Source of the DNA: Spirometra erinaceieuropaei
Lineage: Eukaryota; Platyhelminthes; Cestoda; Diphyllobothriidea; Diphyllobothriidae
Reading direction: 5' to 3'
Assembly: GCA_902702965.1 (NCBI GenBank)
Contig: CACRXP010000001.1
Span: 4,459,650-4,523,649, forward strand
Length of the DNA stretch: 64,000 nt
The notes under the pieces are model-generated. The model was not told the DNA's origin. It made no database searches and saw nothing but the letters and a program-made list of their open reading frames with translations. The position numbers were made by a program, and so were the translations under genes. Below are positions 55,140-64,000 of this stretch, piece by piece; within the stretch, counting starts at the first letter, position 1, and each line of letters begins with the position of its first letter.

Positions 55140-58100
55140 GGCGCGGCAGTCTAAACAAAAACTGTTCCATATCAGGTAAGAGGTGCTGTATGAAGAAGTC
55201 CTGCAAATAGACTCGAACATGCAACAGCACCCTGAAAGGACAAAGTAGACCAATCCTGTTAGCTTCGCGGTCAGTACAAGATGAAAATGATATCCGCGGG
55301 ATGTCATAACCCTGTCCCCCGTGTATGCCTCCGTACTGAGCACAGTCGAGAAAAATACAAAAAGATAGCATGCTCCACTGCAGTTTAAGATAGCTTCGGT
55401 GGTATGCGAGTGTATTTTTGCAAAGACAGGAAACTGCATTGCATACTGTCTGACTGTCCCATGAGCAAGTGTTAAATGACATTGAAAGATCAGTTACAGT
55501 CGGGTGCGCAGCCTGGTGCCAGCTTCGGTATCCCTTATCTTGACCGTTTTGGTAGAACAAGGAATGCTTGACAGTGCGCTATTGAGATGTACTTTTGCGA
55601 CCTGTGGACGCCGTCGAGGCGTGTATATTTTCGCACTCGGATCTCGGGTTCTGTTGCCGAAAGTCTGAGGGTGGGCATGAATGCCTGAAACAAAGGCCAG
55701 TTCGGCACGGATTGCTTGTGCGCCTGTTTTCGGAATGAGCCAAGTCAGCACGCATGATTTGAAAAAAAGTGTGGTGACTAGCATTTTGCACGCAGACGAA
55801 ATTTCGTGCTGACGTTGTATGTACAGTCACGCACACTCACTCCCGACCTCGCTCGGCAAATTGATACGTTCAGGTGTTGTACCTGGCGGTTCGCAAGTAA
55901 CTCAAGGAAAGTGGTATTAAGACATAGTTTTGTAAAGGTATTTTACCCCGGTGACTGGACTTAGGTCTAATAACAACGTGGACTCGACCGTGTGGTGCCA
56001 AATTCGCACGTTAAACCGTCAGACTCAGAGGTTTTCGATAACTTTAGTTTTATTCGCATTTGTACTAATTTAATTCAGTAACAGTTATTATTGGTTTTTT
56101 AGCACTTATACGGGCACCAATATTTCCACAGATAATCGAAGCCATGCAATGACTGCGCCGATTTTAATATGTACCAGACTAAAAAAAATAAAAAACACAG
56201 TGCAATTCGCAGAGTAATCCTGAATATATGAAAGGGGGTTTTAAATAAACACTAAATGTGTTAGTTTGTCGGCCGAGGCTGTTTCCTGTCTGTATTGTGT
56301 GCATTTACCAGAAGCACAAGGTGCTGAAAATCGGACCATTTGACAATGAATTGTTTCAGGATAGACTAATTATCGTATAGGGTATTCCACTGGCCCGATG
56401 GCAGACTTTGTCAATCTGGGTAACACTGACGTAAAGGCGGATAGTGTTTGCTTAAAATGTATGGTTTGCCAACAAACCAGATAGTAACGAACGGAGACGC
56501 TGAGACGACACGCTCAGTTAAATAAAGCGCTCTGGGCAGTTTTACGATTATGGAACCACTTAACGGAATCGTTATTCACCGCATCAGATACATCTATTAG
56601 GACGTTGTAAGGAAAAGGTATTGGAATAGATGAGAACTATGCTACAATTAATACACAAATTGAAAAGTAATATATGTCCCACAGTACATGAAAGACTTAT
56701 GCCACAGTTGTAAGTGATCAATCCCGTGTGAGTGGTGGTTCCGAACTGTCTGATAGATGACCTGGGAGTTCAACGCTGCGGACAACCACAAGGAAGGGCG
56801 TGGAAGTAGGTGAACGGCTGAGAGGATGCTGATGGCGGGGGAGAGCGACAGTGATGTCAGTGACAGTAAAAGAGGTGACGCCGGCCATCTTCACTGACAC
56901 TCGACTACATTGATCCCGTCGCGAAGTGTCTACAATCGACTTGGATAACTCTGTCTGATCCGTGTGGTGTTAAAAGCGTACATTAACCTATAGCAGATGA
57001 GCAGCGCCATGACAGCCGCTTTCTTGTTAACACAAAGTACGCGATCATGAAAAAGGGAGCCACGCGAAGTTATATATAGAAGCACAAGATGAAAACTCTG
57101 AGTTAAGAACATAAAGTGGGAGACGTATTGTATAGTTTTTTTCAAATAACTCAAGGGTGAATTTCGGTTGCTATCTTACATCTGTTCCTCAGTCTAATAT
57201 ACTTTGTGCCTGTTTGGTCCAATCGCTTGTTGCGAAAGATAGTTATTACTCATTAAATTTGAAAAGTATCCGAGTATCCTGTGAACAGCAAGTTAAAAGG
57301 GGCTATGTAATGTTACATTCAACTTATCAGAGTGCACTGATGTGCTATAAGGTTGCATAACTATTATGGTTTGATTAATCATTTCGATTTCGAATCCACA
57401 GTAGACTGTTCTAAAAGTACAAGATTGCCAGCCCATAGTACTCTGGTACACAGTAAACATCTTTGCGGCCAATCGTGTGAAGTAAGATTTGAGCGAACTA
57501 AAAGACGAACGTCGCCATTACTTCGCCTCATATTGATCTATAAATAGACAGAGAAGGATATTATCAACTAATAGGTCCAAACTGTTTTTGCAGAATAGTA
57601 GAAGTCCTTATTCGGCACAATTTAGAGATGAAGATGATACGTTACGGAGCTCGAAATATTGGATTCGTTGACGACGCCCCAGCTTCCACATCTACTGACT
57701 TTTATGTGGAGTCTGGAGTAAGGATGTGGAAGAAGGCTTCGATTTTTCGCCAAGCCTTTGGTAGCGTCCCAAATCACCGTTTGTGCGCATGCAGAGCCCT
57801 TTTGGCATCAGAGGAAAGCCTCCAAACTGGATATAATCATTTCTTGTGGAAGTAAAACTGCACGTCTGGGCCTGAAAAGTTCAATCGCACTGTAAAACAC
57901 GATAAGTGGTGTGACGCTGGCGTCATTTCTCTAGACCCTTCTCTTCATTCTGTGTGTTAATAACAGTCGCCGCTAACTTGACCGACGTTAAGCTTCTGCT
58001 TGTCAATGTTCTAGGATTTTGCAAGTCAGTAGAGGCCCAAGTTTCCCAGACAGCTCTTCAAAATTATCTTCATCGGTTGTGGAACTGACTTGTATGACGG

Positions 58101-59880
58101 TTGTTTGATTTCAATGCGCGGTCCTCCATCTGCGTTCGAACGAATATCATCTAGGCAACAGCATGAGGCCATATTACCCGAAATGCACCCAAATTATCAT
58201 ACCGTCTTCGTAAAGAAGATTTTTATATTTTGGCTAGGGAAGATACTGAGCCCATCGCTTCACTGAGTCAAGACTATGGAAAACGACAGTGGATTACTGT
58301 GCACTGTAACAAGTACGTCTGTAAATCCCAATGCAGACTATTTCGGCGTATGTGCGACACTTTCGTTCCTCCATGCTTTCAACATAGCACACAGGCGTGA
58401 CGATCATGACTCGCATGAGACGAAATAAATCCTGGGGAAGTGCGGTGTGGGCTGACAGAGATGGTAAAAGTTTCAATACACGACTTTACTTCAAAAGAGC
58501 GAACTGTCTTAATATATTCCCTTTGTGTTTATCGAAACAAAGGGGTGATATCGTCCTGGTTTAACAGATGACACATGGCCTCGACCAAAGAATGGGCTTT
58601 GAGAAAGTGCTTCAATGGCACCGTTAGCCTCATTTTTGGATATTGAACGAAACTGGGCATGAAAGTGTCTGGGCTAAACCTTTGATCAGCATTCTTCACA
58701 AAATGGGTAGTGGATCAACTAAATGATCCCTAATGAAACAGCCGGGAGAACGATGTCGTCGGAACTCTTCAAGAGGTATTCGGGTGGTTAAACTTGCCTA
58801 TTATTTTCGTCCACACACTGAACCTGATAAAAAAGACCAAGAGCATGAAGGCCGCGGACGGAATTTCATTCTAAATACAATGCTACTTCTAGAATGGAAC
58901 TAATACTTTTTAACTAAGGTGTCCACTATGGTTAAAACACCAGATTATTGAGAATCCATATGTACTACACCGCTATACTGGTATCCATGACACGTGAACA
59001 CGTAAAAACTGAGTTTTCATGAAAACTGTCGATTGCCTTCAAAGTATCGGGGATAAACTCCGAAGTCTATGTCAATATAGATGATGGAGGATAGGCACAC
59101 CTCGGTGTTTGAAGTGCTGAAAGACTCGCAGTGGACTTCTGCTTGCAACGTAACAATACAAAACCAGTGTGTTGGCGCGAGTTCCCAGTTGTCCTAGACA
59201 TTACGTTTGCCTTGGTGAGCTACAATTATAGCTCCATAATTCGGAACCTTAGACAAACTCGCACTGCCACAAGGAGGCTATTGCTTTCTCAACACTCAGT
59301 TTACTGACGTTAGCAGTAGATTAACTACATATCTTTTGTAGTCGAACGGCATTAGCGGAAAATAACTAGGAGCCTGTACGATGGTGCTAACCTGTTGACA
59401 GACGTGACGATCTTTTGAGGTTCAATGTGGGTAGAAACTACAGGAAATGTCCTTGTTTGACTGAGGCCATGGGAGTTAAGAACTTACTCTGTTAGGTAAT
59501 ACCCTTAGTCAGTCTGTCGCACCTGCATCAGTAAAAGATAGTCGTGTGGTTTTCCAAGACTAAAGAATTACGTTTGCTGATCGTACATTTGTTCAGAGAA
59601 AATTATCAACCAGAGTAACTTTAAATGTTTGATTATGACGAAAAAAAGTCTACTTTTCCGCAGAGGTTACCACGAATCTTAATATTTAAGATCGGCTTGC
59701 TCAACTGACGGAAGGTTCGCGATTTTGCACCGACCGCCTGTCAAACATACGAGCACGCTTGTTGATAAAATACTGCATTGCTTCCTTTGTTCTTCACTTT
59801 TGCGATCACTCGCAAAAACTGTTTGTATAAGAAATGATCCCTAGGCCCTCATCGTTTTTCTTCACAGTGTCGTTGCTAAA
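55140..59880. other. Long intergenic stretch, nothing recognised
   Basis: Nearly 5 kb. Short frames only (the longest reach 96 residues away from the repeat); none with a motif I recognise. No shared repeat identified, though old copies could be missed by eye. Confidence 0.35.
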
Positions 59881-59886
59881 TCGCAA

Positions 59887-60489
59887 CCCTGCCAGCACAT
59901 TGCCCCTTCATAGGCGGGGCTGGAAGGGGCTGGGTGGGGCCAGAGCCCCGCCTGCCAGCACATGGCTCCTTCATAGGCGGGGCTGGAGGGGGCTGGGCGG
60001 GGCCAGAGCCCCCTCTGGATTGAAACCTTTTGAAGCGTATTTGCATCGAAAGATATGTTCCAAAAGCACCACTTATTGTACCTTCTTTGGAATTTAAAGG
60101 AGCTAATTTATCAAAATTGGCTTATAAACCATGGAGAAAGCATCCGTTTACGCCCACTGAATGTAGCTGCGGATGAGCACAATATATTGAGGTTTTGTTT
60201 GAGTCCCTCATTGCTTAAACTCTTATTTGTCCACCGGTTTACAATCTGTTTGTGTTATTAATTCGTATATTTGACAATGGGGACGATATTTTAAAGTGGT
60301 GCCAAAAGTGGGCTGGGATGTGGCGTCCCCTGCGCATTTTTTTTCGCTGGCGGGGCCAGGCGGGGCTATCGCGGTGCATGCCCCGCCACAGCCCCCTCCA
60401 CAGCCCCGCCTAGCCCCCTCATAGCCCCCTCTAGCCCCGCCATTATTGAGGGGGCCAGGCGGGGCTAGGCGGGGCTGGTGCTGGCAGGG
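59887..60489. mobile_element. GC-rich element with terminal inverted repeats
   Basis: Ends are an exact 12-bp inverted repeat, CCCTGCCAGCAC ... GTGCTGGCAGGG, continuing into GC-rich arms made of GGCGGGGCTGG and CAGCCCC units. The left arm is a two-fold tandem repeat of about 64 bp (second unit from 59,951); the right arm is a run of GCCCCGCC/AGCCCCCTC words. The 310-bp centre is AT-rich. No target duplication was seen. Non-autonomous; superfamily unknown. Confidence 0.6.
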
Positions 60490-60655
60490 AAAGATGCTAT
60501 TCCTGCCAACACGGGACCCAGTCTTACCCTTGGGCCACAGTATGGCTAGGTGTGGCCCTGGCTAAACCTCATTACGGATTGATGCAGAAACAATTCCTTG
60601 CTTCCAATTATGCATTTAACCGCTAAGATAAACTATATTTAGACCAAACGACATA
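60490..60655. other. Short spacer
   Basis: Nothing recognised between the GC-rich element and the 3' end of the non-LTR element. Confidence 0.4.
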
Positions 60656-60832
60656 AGTTCAGTTCAGTTCAGTCCAGTTTATTGAGGGAAATAGGCGTTA
60701 GCCTTTGAGTACCCTATTTGCAACGTAAAAAATGTGTGGTGTACAGATAGATGTTCTGGGCTGAAATAGTTCGAACACGCCTATAATGGTGGGACAAAAT
60801 GAGAAGGAGTTACAGGGGGTGAGCTCGACTTC

Positions 60833-62221
60833 TCATCGCTCTTGGTCATTTCGGAACATAAACATGTCCAGATTCTTCTTAAAACTTTGTATAGATGATG
60901 AAAAAACAACATCTGCGGGAAGCTCATTCCATGGTTTGACCAAGCGAACCGAGAAGAAGAACTTCCGCACATCCAGCCGTGCCTGCTGAGTGCGCAGTTT
61001 TAACGGGTGACCTCGGAGGTTGGTCGTGGTAGCAAATTCAAAAAAGTCCTCCAAGGCCAGACTGCAATCCAACCCCTTTACAATGCGGAAGGCTAGCAAG
61101 AGATCTCCGCGAAGTTGCCTGTAACTCAAAGGAAAGAGGTCCAGATTTACTAGGCGGGTCGCATAAGGAAAGGAGCTTTGACCCCTAACCATCTTCGTGG
61201 CTCTCCTCTGGACTCTTTCGAGGCAGTTTTGATCCACAACAGCCCACGGCCTCCAAGCTTGTATGCCGTACTCTAAATGCGGCCGGACGAATGTTCCGAA
61301 TGTCTTAGAGAAAGCTTCTTCGTCAAAGTCCATAAACGCACGCTTGATGGCGTACAGTACGGACATTGCGGTTTTTGCCACCCTCGAACAGTAGGCGGAT
61401 GGTTTTAGGGAACTCGTCGTCAGCACACCGAGGTCCCTATGGGCTTCGACCTCTTGTAGGGCTGCACCGCCCAGAAAGTAGCCTCTTGTGCTGGCGGATC
61501 TGGTTGTGTTGCCTAGGCGAAGTATGCTACATTTGGCAACGTTGAACCGCAGGAGCCAACGGTTTGACCACTCCTCCAACCGATTCAGGTTCATCTGCAG
61601 TCTGTCTTCATCGGCAGGACCCCGAATTACACTCCATATCTTCATGTCATCCGCAAACATTGCTACTTCACAGTCTAAATCTCTTGCGGCATCGTCCACG
61701 TAGATAAGGAACAAAATGGGTCCCAGTACTGAACCCTGGGGGACACCACTATCGACCAAAGCCGGATCTGATTTTCCCCGACCGACGCACACAACCTGCT
61801 GTCGACCCACAAGGAAGTTTTCGATCCATGTAAGGAAGTTGCCACCGATCCCTATTTTTTTCAGCTTATGTAACAGCCTTTGGTGTGGCACAGTGTCGAA
61901 AGCCTTCTGGAAGTCCATGAAGGCTATGTGGACCGCGTGCCTGTCGTCGAGAGCTCGGGTCCAGCTCTGCAGAGATTGCAGCAGGTTTGTCGTGCAGGAT
62001 CTTCCTTTTCGGAACCCATGTTGGCATTTCGATGGCAGGCCGTGAACTTCCAGGAATTGCATCAGTTCAGTCTTTATGATCCTTTCCATAACTTTGCAGA
62101 GAATGCATGTCAAGCTTATGGGCCGGCAATTTGTCGTCGCTGCCCTGTTACCTCCTTTGTGTAGCGGAGTAATATGCGCCAGCTTCCAATCGACAGGAAG
62201 TATTCCAGTGTCAAATGACGT
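60833..62221 (-). CDS. Non-LTR reverse transcriptase (downstream of the stop)
   Basis: Continues the same frame as the endonuclease part. Order: GGNRAATTNCRPISLT, HGFRKGRSCTTNL, AFMDFQKAFDTVPH (motif A, catalytic Asp), SGVPQGSVLGPILFLIYVDD (motif B), MFADDMKIW (motif C, both Asp present), WLLRFNVAKC, then LEYGIQAWRPW and RRATKMV of the CR1-type C-terminus. About 460 residues with no further stop. Catalytic residues look intact; only the nonsense codon upstream would prevent full translation. Confidence 0.85.
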   Translation of the reverse strand, partial: TSFDTGILPVDWKLAHITPLHKGGNRAATTNCRPISLTCILCKVMERIIKTELMQFLEVHGLPSKCQHGFRKGRSCTTNLLQSLQSWTRALDDRHAVHIAFMDFQKAFDTVPHQRLLHKLKKIGIGGNFLTWIENFLVGRQQVVCVGRGKSDPALVDSGVPQGSVLGPILFLIYVDDAARDLDCEVAMFADDMKIWSVIRGPADEDRLQMNLNRLEEWSNRWLLRFNVAKCSILRLGNTTRSASTRGYFLGGAALQEVEAHRDLGVLTTSSLKPSAYCSRVAKTAMSVLYAIKRAFMDFDEEAFSKTFGTFVRPHLEYGIQAWRPWAVVDQNCLERVQRRATKMVRGQSSFPYATRLVNLDLFPLSYRQLRGDLLLAFRIVKGLDCSLALEDFFEFATTTNLRGHPLKLRTQQARLDVRKFFFSVRLVKPWNELPADVVFSSSIQSFKKNLDMFMFRNDQER

Positions 62222-63861
62222 TTAAAAGAACATCGACAGAGGCACAGAGAGCTCACTGGCAAGTTCCTTGAGAAGCTTGGGTGGAATCTGGTCTGATCCT
62301 GGCGACTTCCATTCGTTCCATGCCTCTAATTCTCTTCGGACAATGCCTTCTGAGAAGAGTATATCACTGATGCTTGGAGTCGGCAGTTCTTCTGTGGAGG
62401 GAGGAAGGAACCTTGCCTCGTTTGTGTAGACTGATTGGAAAAACCGTGAAAAATACGCAGCTTTATCCCTACTATCGGCGATCTCAACGCCATCGGTAGT
62501 CTTTATCAAAGGGATTTGATGCCTGTTCCTTGTAGTTCGTCGGAGGTAGCTATAGAGCAATTTTGGGTTCTGCGTTGCTTTTTGTAGCAAGTTTTTCTCG
62601 AATTCTCGCCGCGTCTGCATTATCAGCTTCCTCAGTTTGTTCCTCTGTGTCTTGTAGGTGTTGAAGCATTCAGCTTGTCTAGTGACGCAGTATTTTCTCC
62701 ACAATTTGTGCTTCCTGTTGATTTCTTTCTTAAGGTTGCAATTTAGCCACCCAGGGCGTTTGTTCAGTCTTACACTAGTCAGCGGGCAGTGGTTGTTGAT
62801 GAGCAACAGACGGACATTCTTGAACAGCTCCCAGTCATCGTTGGCACTTCCCGTAAACAAAGAGCCCCAGTCAAGACCGTATAAGTCTGCCCTCATATGA
62901 TTGAAGTCGCCCCGCCAAACATTACGCCTTTTGTGGTCTGGAGTATGTGAAATGGAGAATAACGAATAATCCCACATAAGCACTACGTGGTCACTTCGGC
63001 CAAGAGGCGGCATGGAGGCGATCTCGTCTATGCTGTCTGGTGTTTTCGTAAAGACCAGATCCAGGCAGTTTGCCCTTTGTCCTTCACGTGTTCTCGTTGG
63101 GAACATTACATGTTGTGTGAGGCACGCATTTAATGTCTTGCTCAACAGGCGGTAATCGAATGCCGATTTTGGACCTGACGCTTGGAGGGTATTCCAGTTT
63201 GTTCCTGGTGCGTTGAAGTCGCCCATGATCATGGTGTTAGGTCGACTGGAAAATTTATCCAACTGCTCCAATAGTTGAGCGTTGGCGATTCGGTCTGTCC
63301 TAGGTGGTCGGTAGACAGTAAGGACATCGAGACACGGGGAACCGGTAGCCTTGCTGGTCAACCAGATAGCTTCCGTACTGCACGCAAACTTGGTGGTGTT
63401 ATCCGACACTGCCAGACCGTCATTCACATACACAACGATACCACCACTCTGACGATGTTCCCTGTCCCGTCGATAAATTTGGTATCCAGGCAAGGCTACT
63501 TCGTTATCGCTAATATTCGCGGACAGCCAGGTCTCAGTTACTGCTAAAACATCTGGAGACAGCTCAACAAGGCAAAGTTTTAGTTCGTCTAGTTTCGATA
63601 TGAGGCTTTGGGCATTCGTGTACAAGCACCTCAGTTTAGCACCAGCCGAATTTCCTGTTGCAGTTGTTACTGCTGTGAGCATTACTCCGCTATCGCGGAC
63701 GTCGTGTTCTCTAGGCTCTTCCGTTACCTGATTGGTTCCATTTACATGCCTTGTTTCAGTCAGATCACTGGACGCTACGGGCTCACTTGTGTTGGCGCCT
63801 TGATCAGGTGGTTCAACGAAGGTGTCTGTTTTAGCTGAGTAGCTGTCGTCGTTCGTAATAT
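62222..63861 (-). CDS. Non-LTR endonuclease and start of RT (ends in premature stop)
   Basis: Residues numbered from the frame start at 63,916: endonuclease from about residue 94 (LRCLYTNAQSL), TETW with its Glu at 128, MGDFNAPG at 231-238, LDLVFTK, and GRSDHVVL at 307-314: the APE set of Glu, Asp, Asn and His is complete. The RT begins near WKSPGSDQIPPKLLKEL and stops at MFF-TAA, where relatives have a sense codon. The true Met is unclear because the frame is open through the tetranucleotide run at the 5' side. Confidence 0.8.
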
Positions 63862-63883
63862 TAGATAGATAGATAGATAGATA
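63862..63883. repeat. (TAGA)n microsatellite
   Basis: Five and a half units; read on minus as TCTA. It lies between the CR1-like element and the 3' terminus of another element. Confidence 0.95.
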
Positions 63884-64000
63884 ATTTTTATTAAAGACCC
63901 GTCGGGGTCCCATCAAAGCAAGTTAAAATAAATTTGCATGCGAGTTTTAGACGAGGTAGGCTGAATCTTTACAAAATGCAATTCATAGTTTCTGAATTAG
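63884..64000 (-). mobile_element. Possible 3' terminus of another non-LTR element
   Basis: On the minus strand GGGACCCCGACGGGTC (a hairpin) leads to TTTAATAAAAATTA, containing AATAAA, and then the TCTA run. AATAAA plus a short tandem repeat is how the neighbouring CR1-like element also ends, so this is probably the tail of a second element that continues beyond the window. Confidence 0.4.

Larger units (their letters stand above)
60657..63861 (-). mobile_element. CR1/Jockey-type non-LTR retrotransposon
   Basis: Minus strand, about 3.2 kb: apurinic-type endonuclease, reverse transcriptase and C-terminal region in one frame broken by a single TAA at 62,222-62,224. The 3' UTR holds AATAAA (about 60,678) and ends in a CTGAA tandem run (60,657-60,677), as CR1-like elements end in short tandem repeats rather than poly(A). 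The 5' side joins a TCTA run, and the first ORF and 5' UTR are absent, so it is 5'-truncated. Confidence 0.85.

Noticed and set aside
1..64000. CRISPR arrays, bacterial operons, ribosome binding sites, riboswitches
   Set aside because: No spaced identical repeats or gene clusters; the content is that of a metazoan nuclear genome.

Overview
The window reads as flatworm nuclear DNA, most probably from a diphyllobothriid-type tapeworm (inference). Four things point there: an orphan-type GPCR in one exon, many Penelope-like retroelements (PLEs), a retroelement protein ending in paired C2H2 fingers with an 'HRTETGEPVPGAP'-like linker of a kind I associate with tapeworm genomes, and a tRNA-headed SINE that carries a hammerhead ribozyme, as the schistosome Sm-alpha element does. 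The background is AT-rich and gene-poor. The only convincing host gene is a seven-transmembrane receptor on the minus strand at 42.0-43.3 kb. Almost everything else I can support is mobile DNA at different stages of decay.

Layout. 0-10 kb: a PLE tail with a hammerhead-like motif (1.1 kb), then several ~0.9-1.0 kb elements with long terminal inverted repeats flanked by TA (called LTIR here; 2.2, 3.1, 5.9, 7.8 and 8.8 kb), mixed with a dispersed GC-richer repeat (called family C; 3.5, 7.3 and 9.8 kb). 13-19 kb: SINE body fragments, a broken minus-strand PLE (reverse transcriptase 15.7-16.7 kb, GIY-YIG part 14.4-15.3 kb) split by a family C copy, then LTIR copies that form an inverted duplicate of the block at 2.2-3.3 kb. 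19-24 kb is nearly featureless. 24-28 kb: a long family C copy, a PLE tail, and an LTIR element with a PLE tail inserted in it. 30.7-35.9 kb: a cluster of hammerhead SINEs around two PLE fragments. 36.6 kb: degenerate telomere-like repeats. 38.7-41.1 kb: two more PLE fragments. 42-43.3 kb: the GPCR. 45 kb: a decayed LTIR. 47.2-47.5 kb: a GA tract and a Z-DNA-prone hairpin. 49-54.4 kb: opposed PLE fragments, a long family C copy, the zinc-finger end of a retroelement, and the most complete PLE. 59.9-60.5 kb: a GC-rich element with terminal inverted repeats. 60.7-63.9 kb: a nearly intact CR1/Jockey-type non-LTR element with one stop codon.

The most interesting signal is small self-cleaving RNA. 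A hammerhead core with complementary helices sits in the SINE family, with two copies intact in every core residue. Related but distinct hammerhead-like motifs sit in the tails of at least two PLE lineages. In most of them helix III is a loop-less palindrome, which would favour dimeric ribozymes. Helices vary between copies while keeping pairing, which argues against chance.
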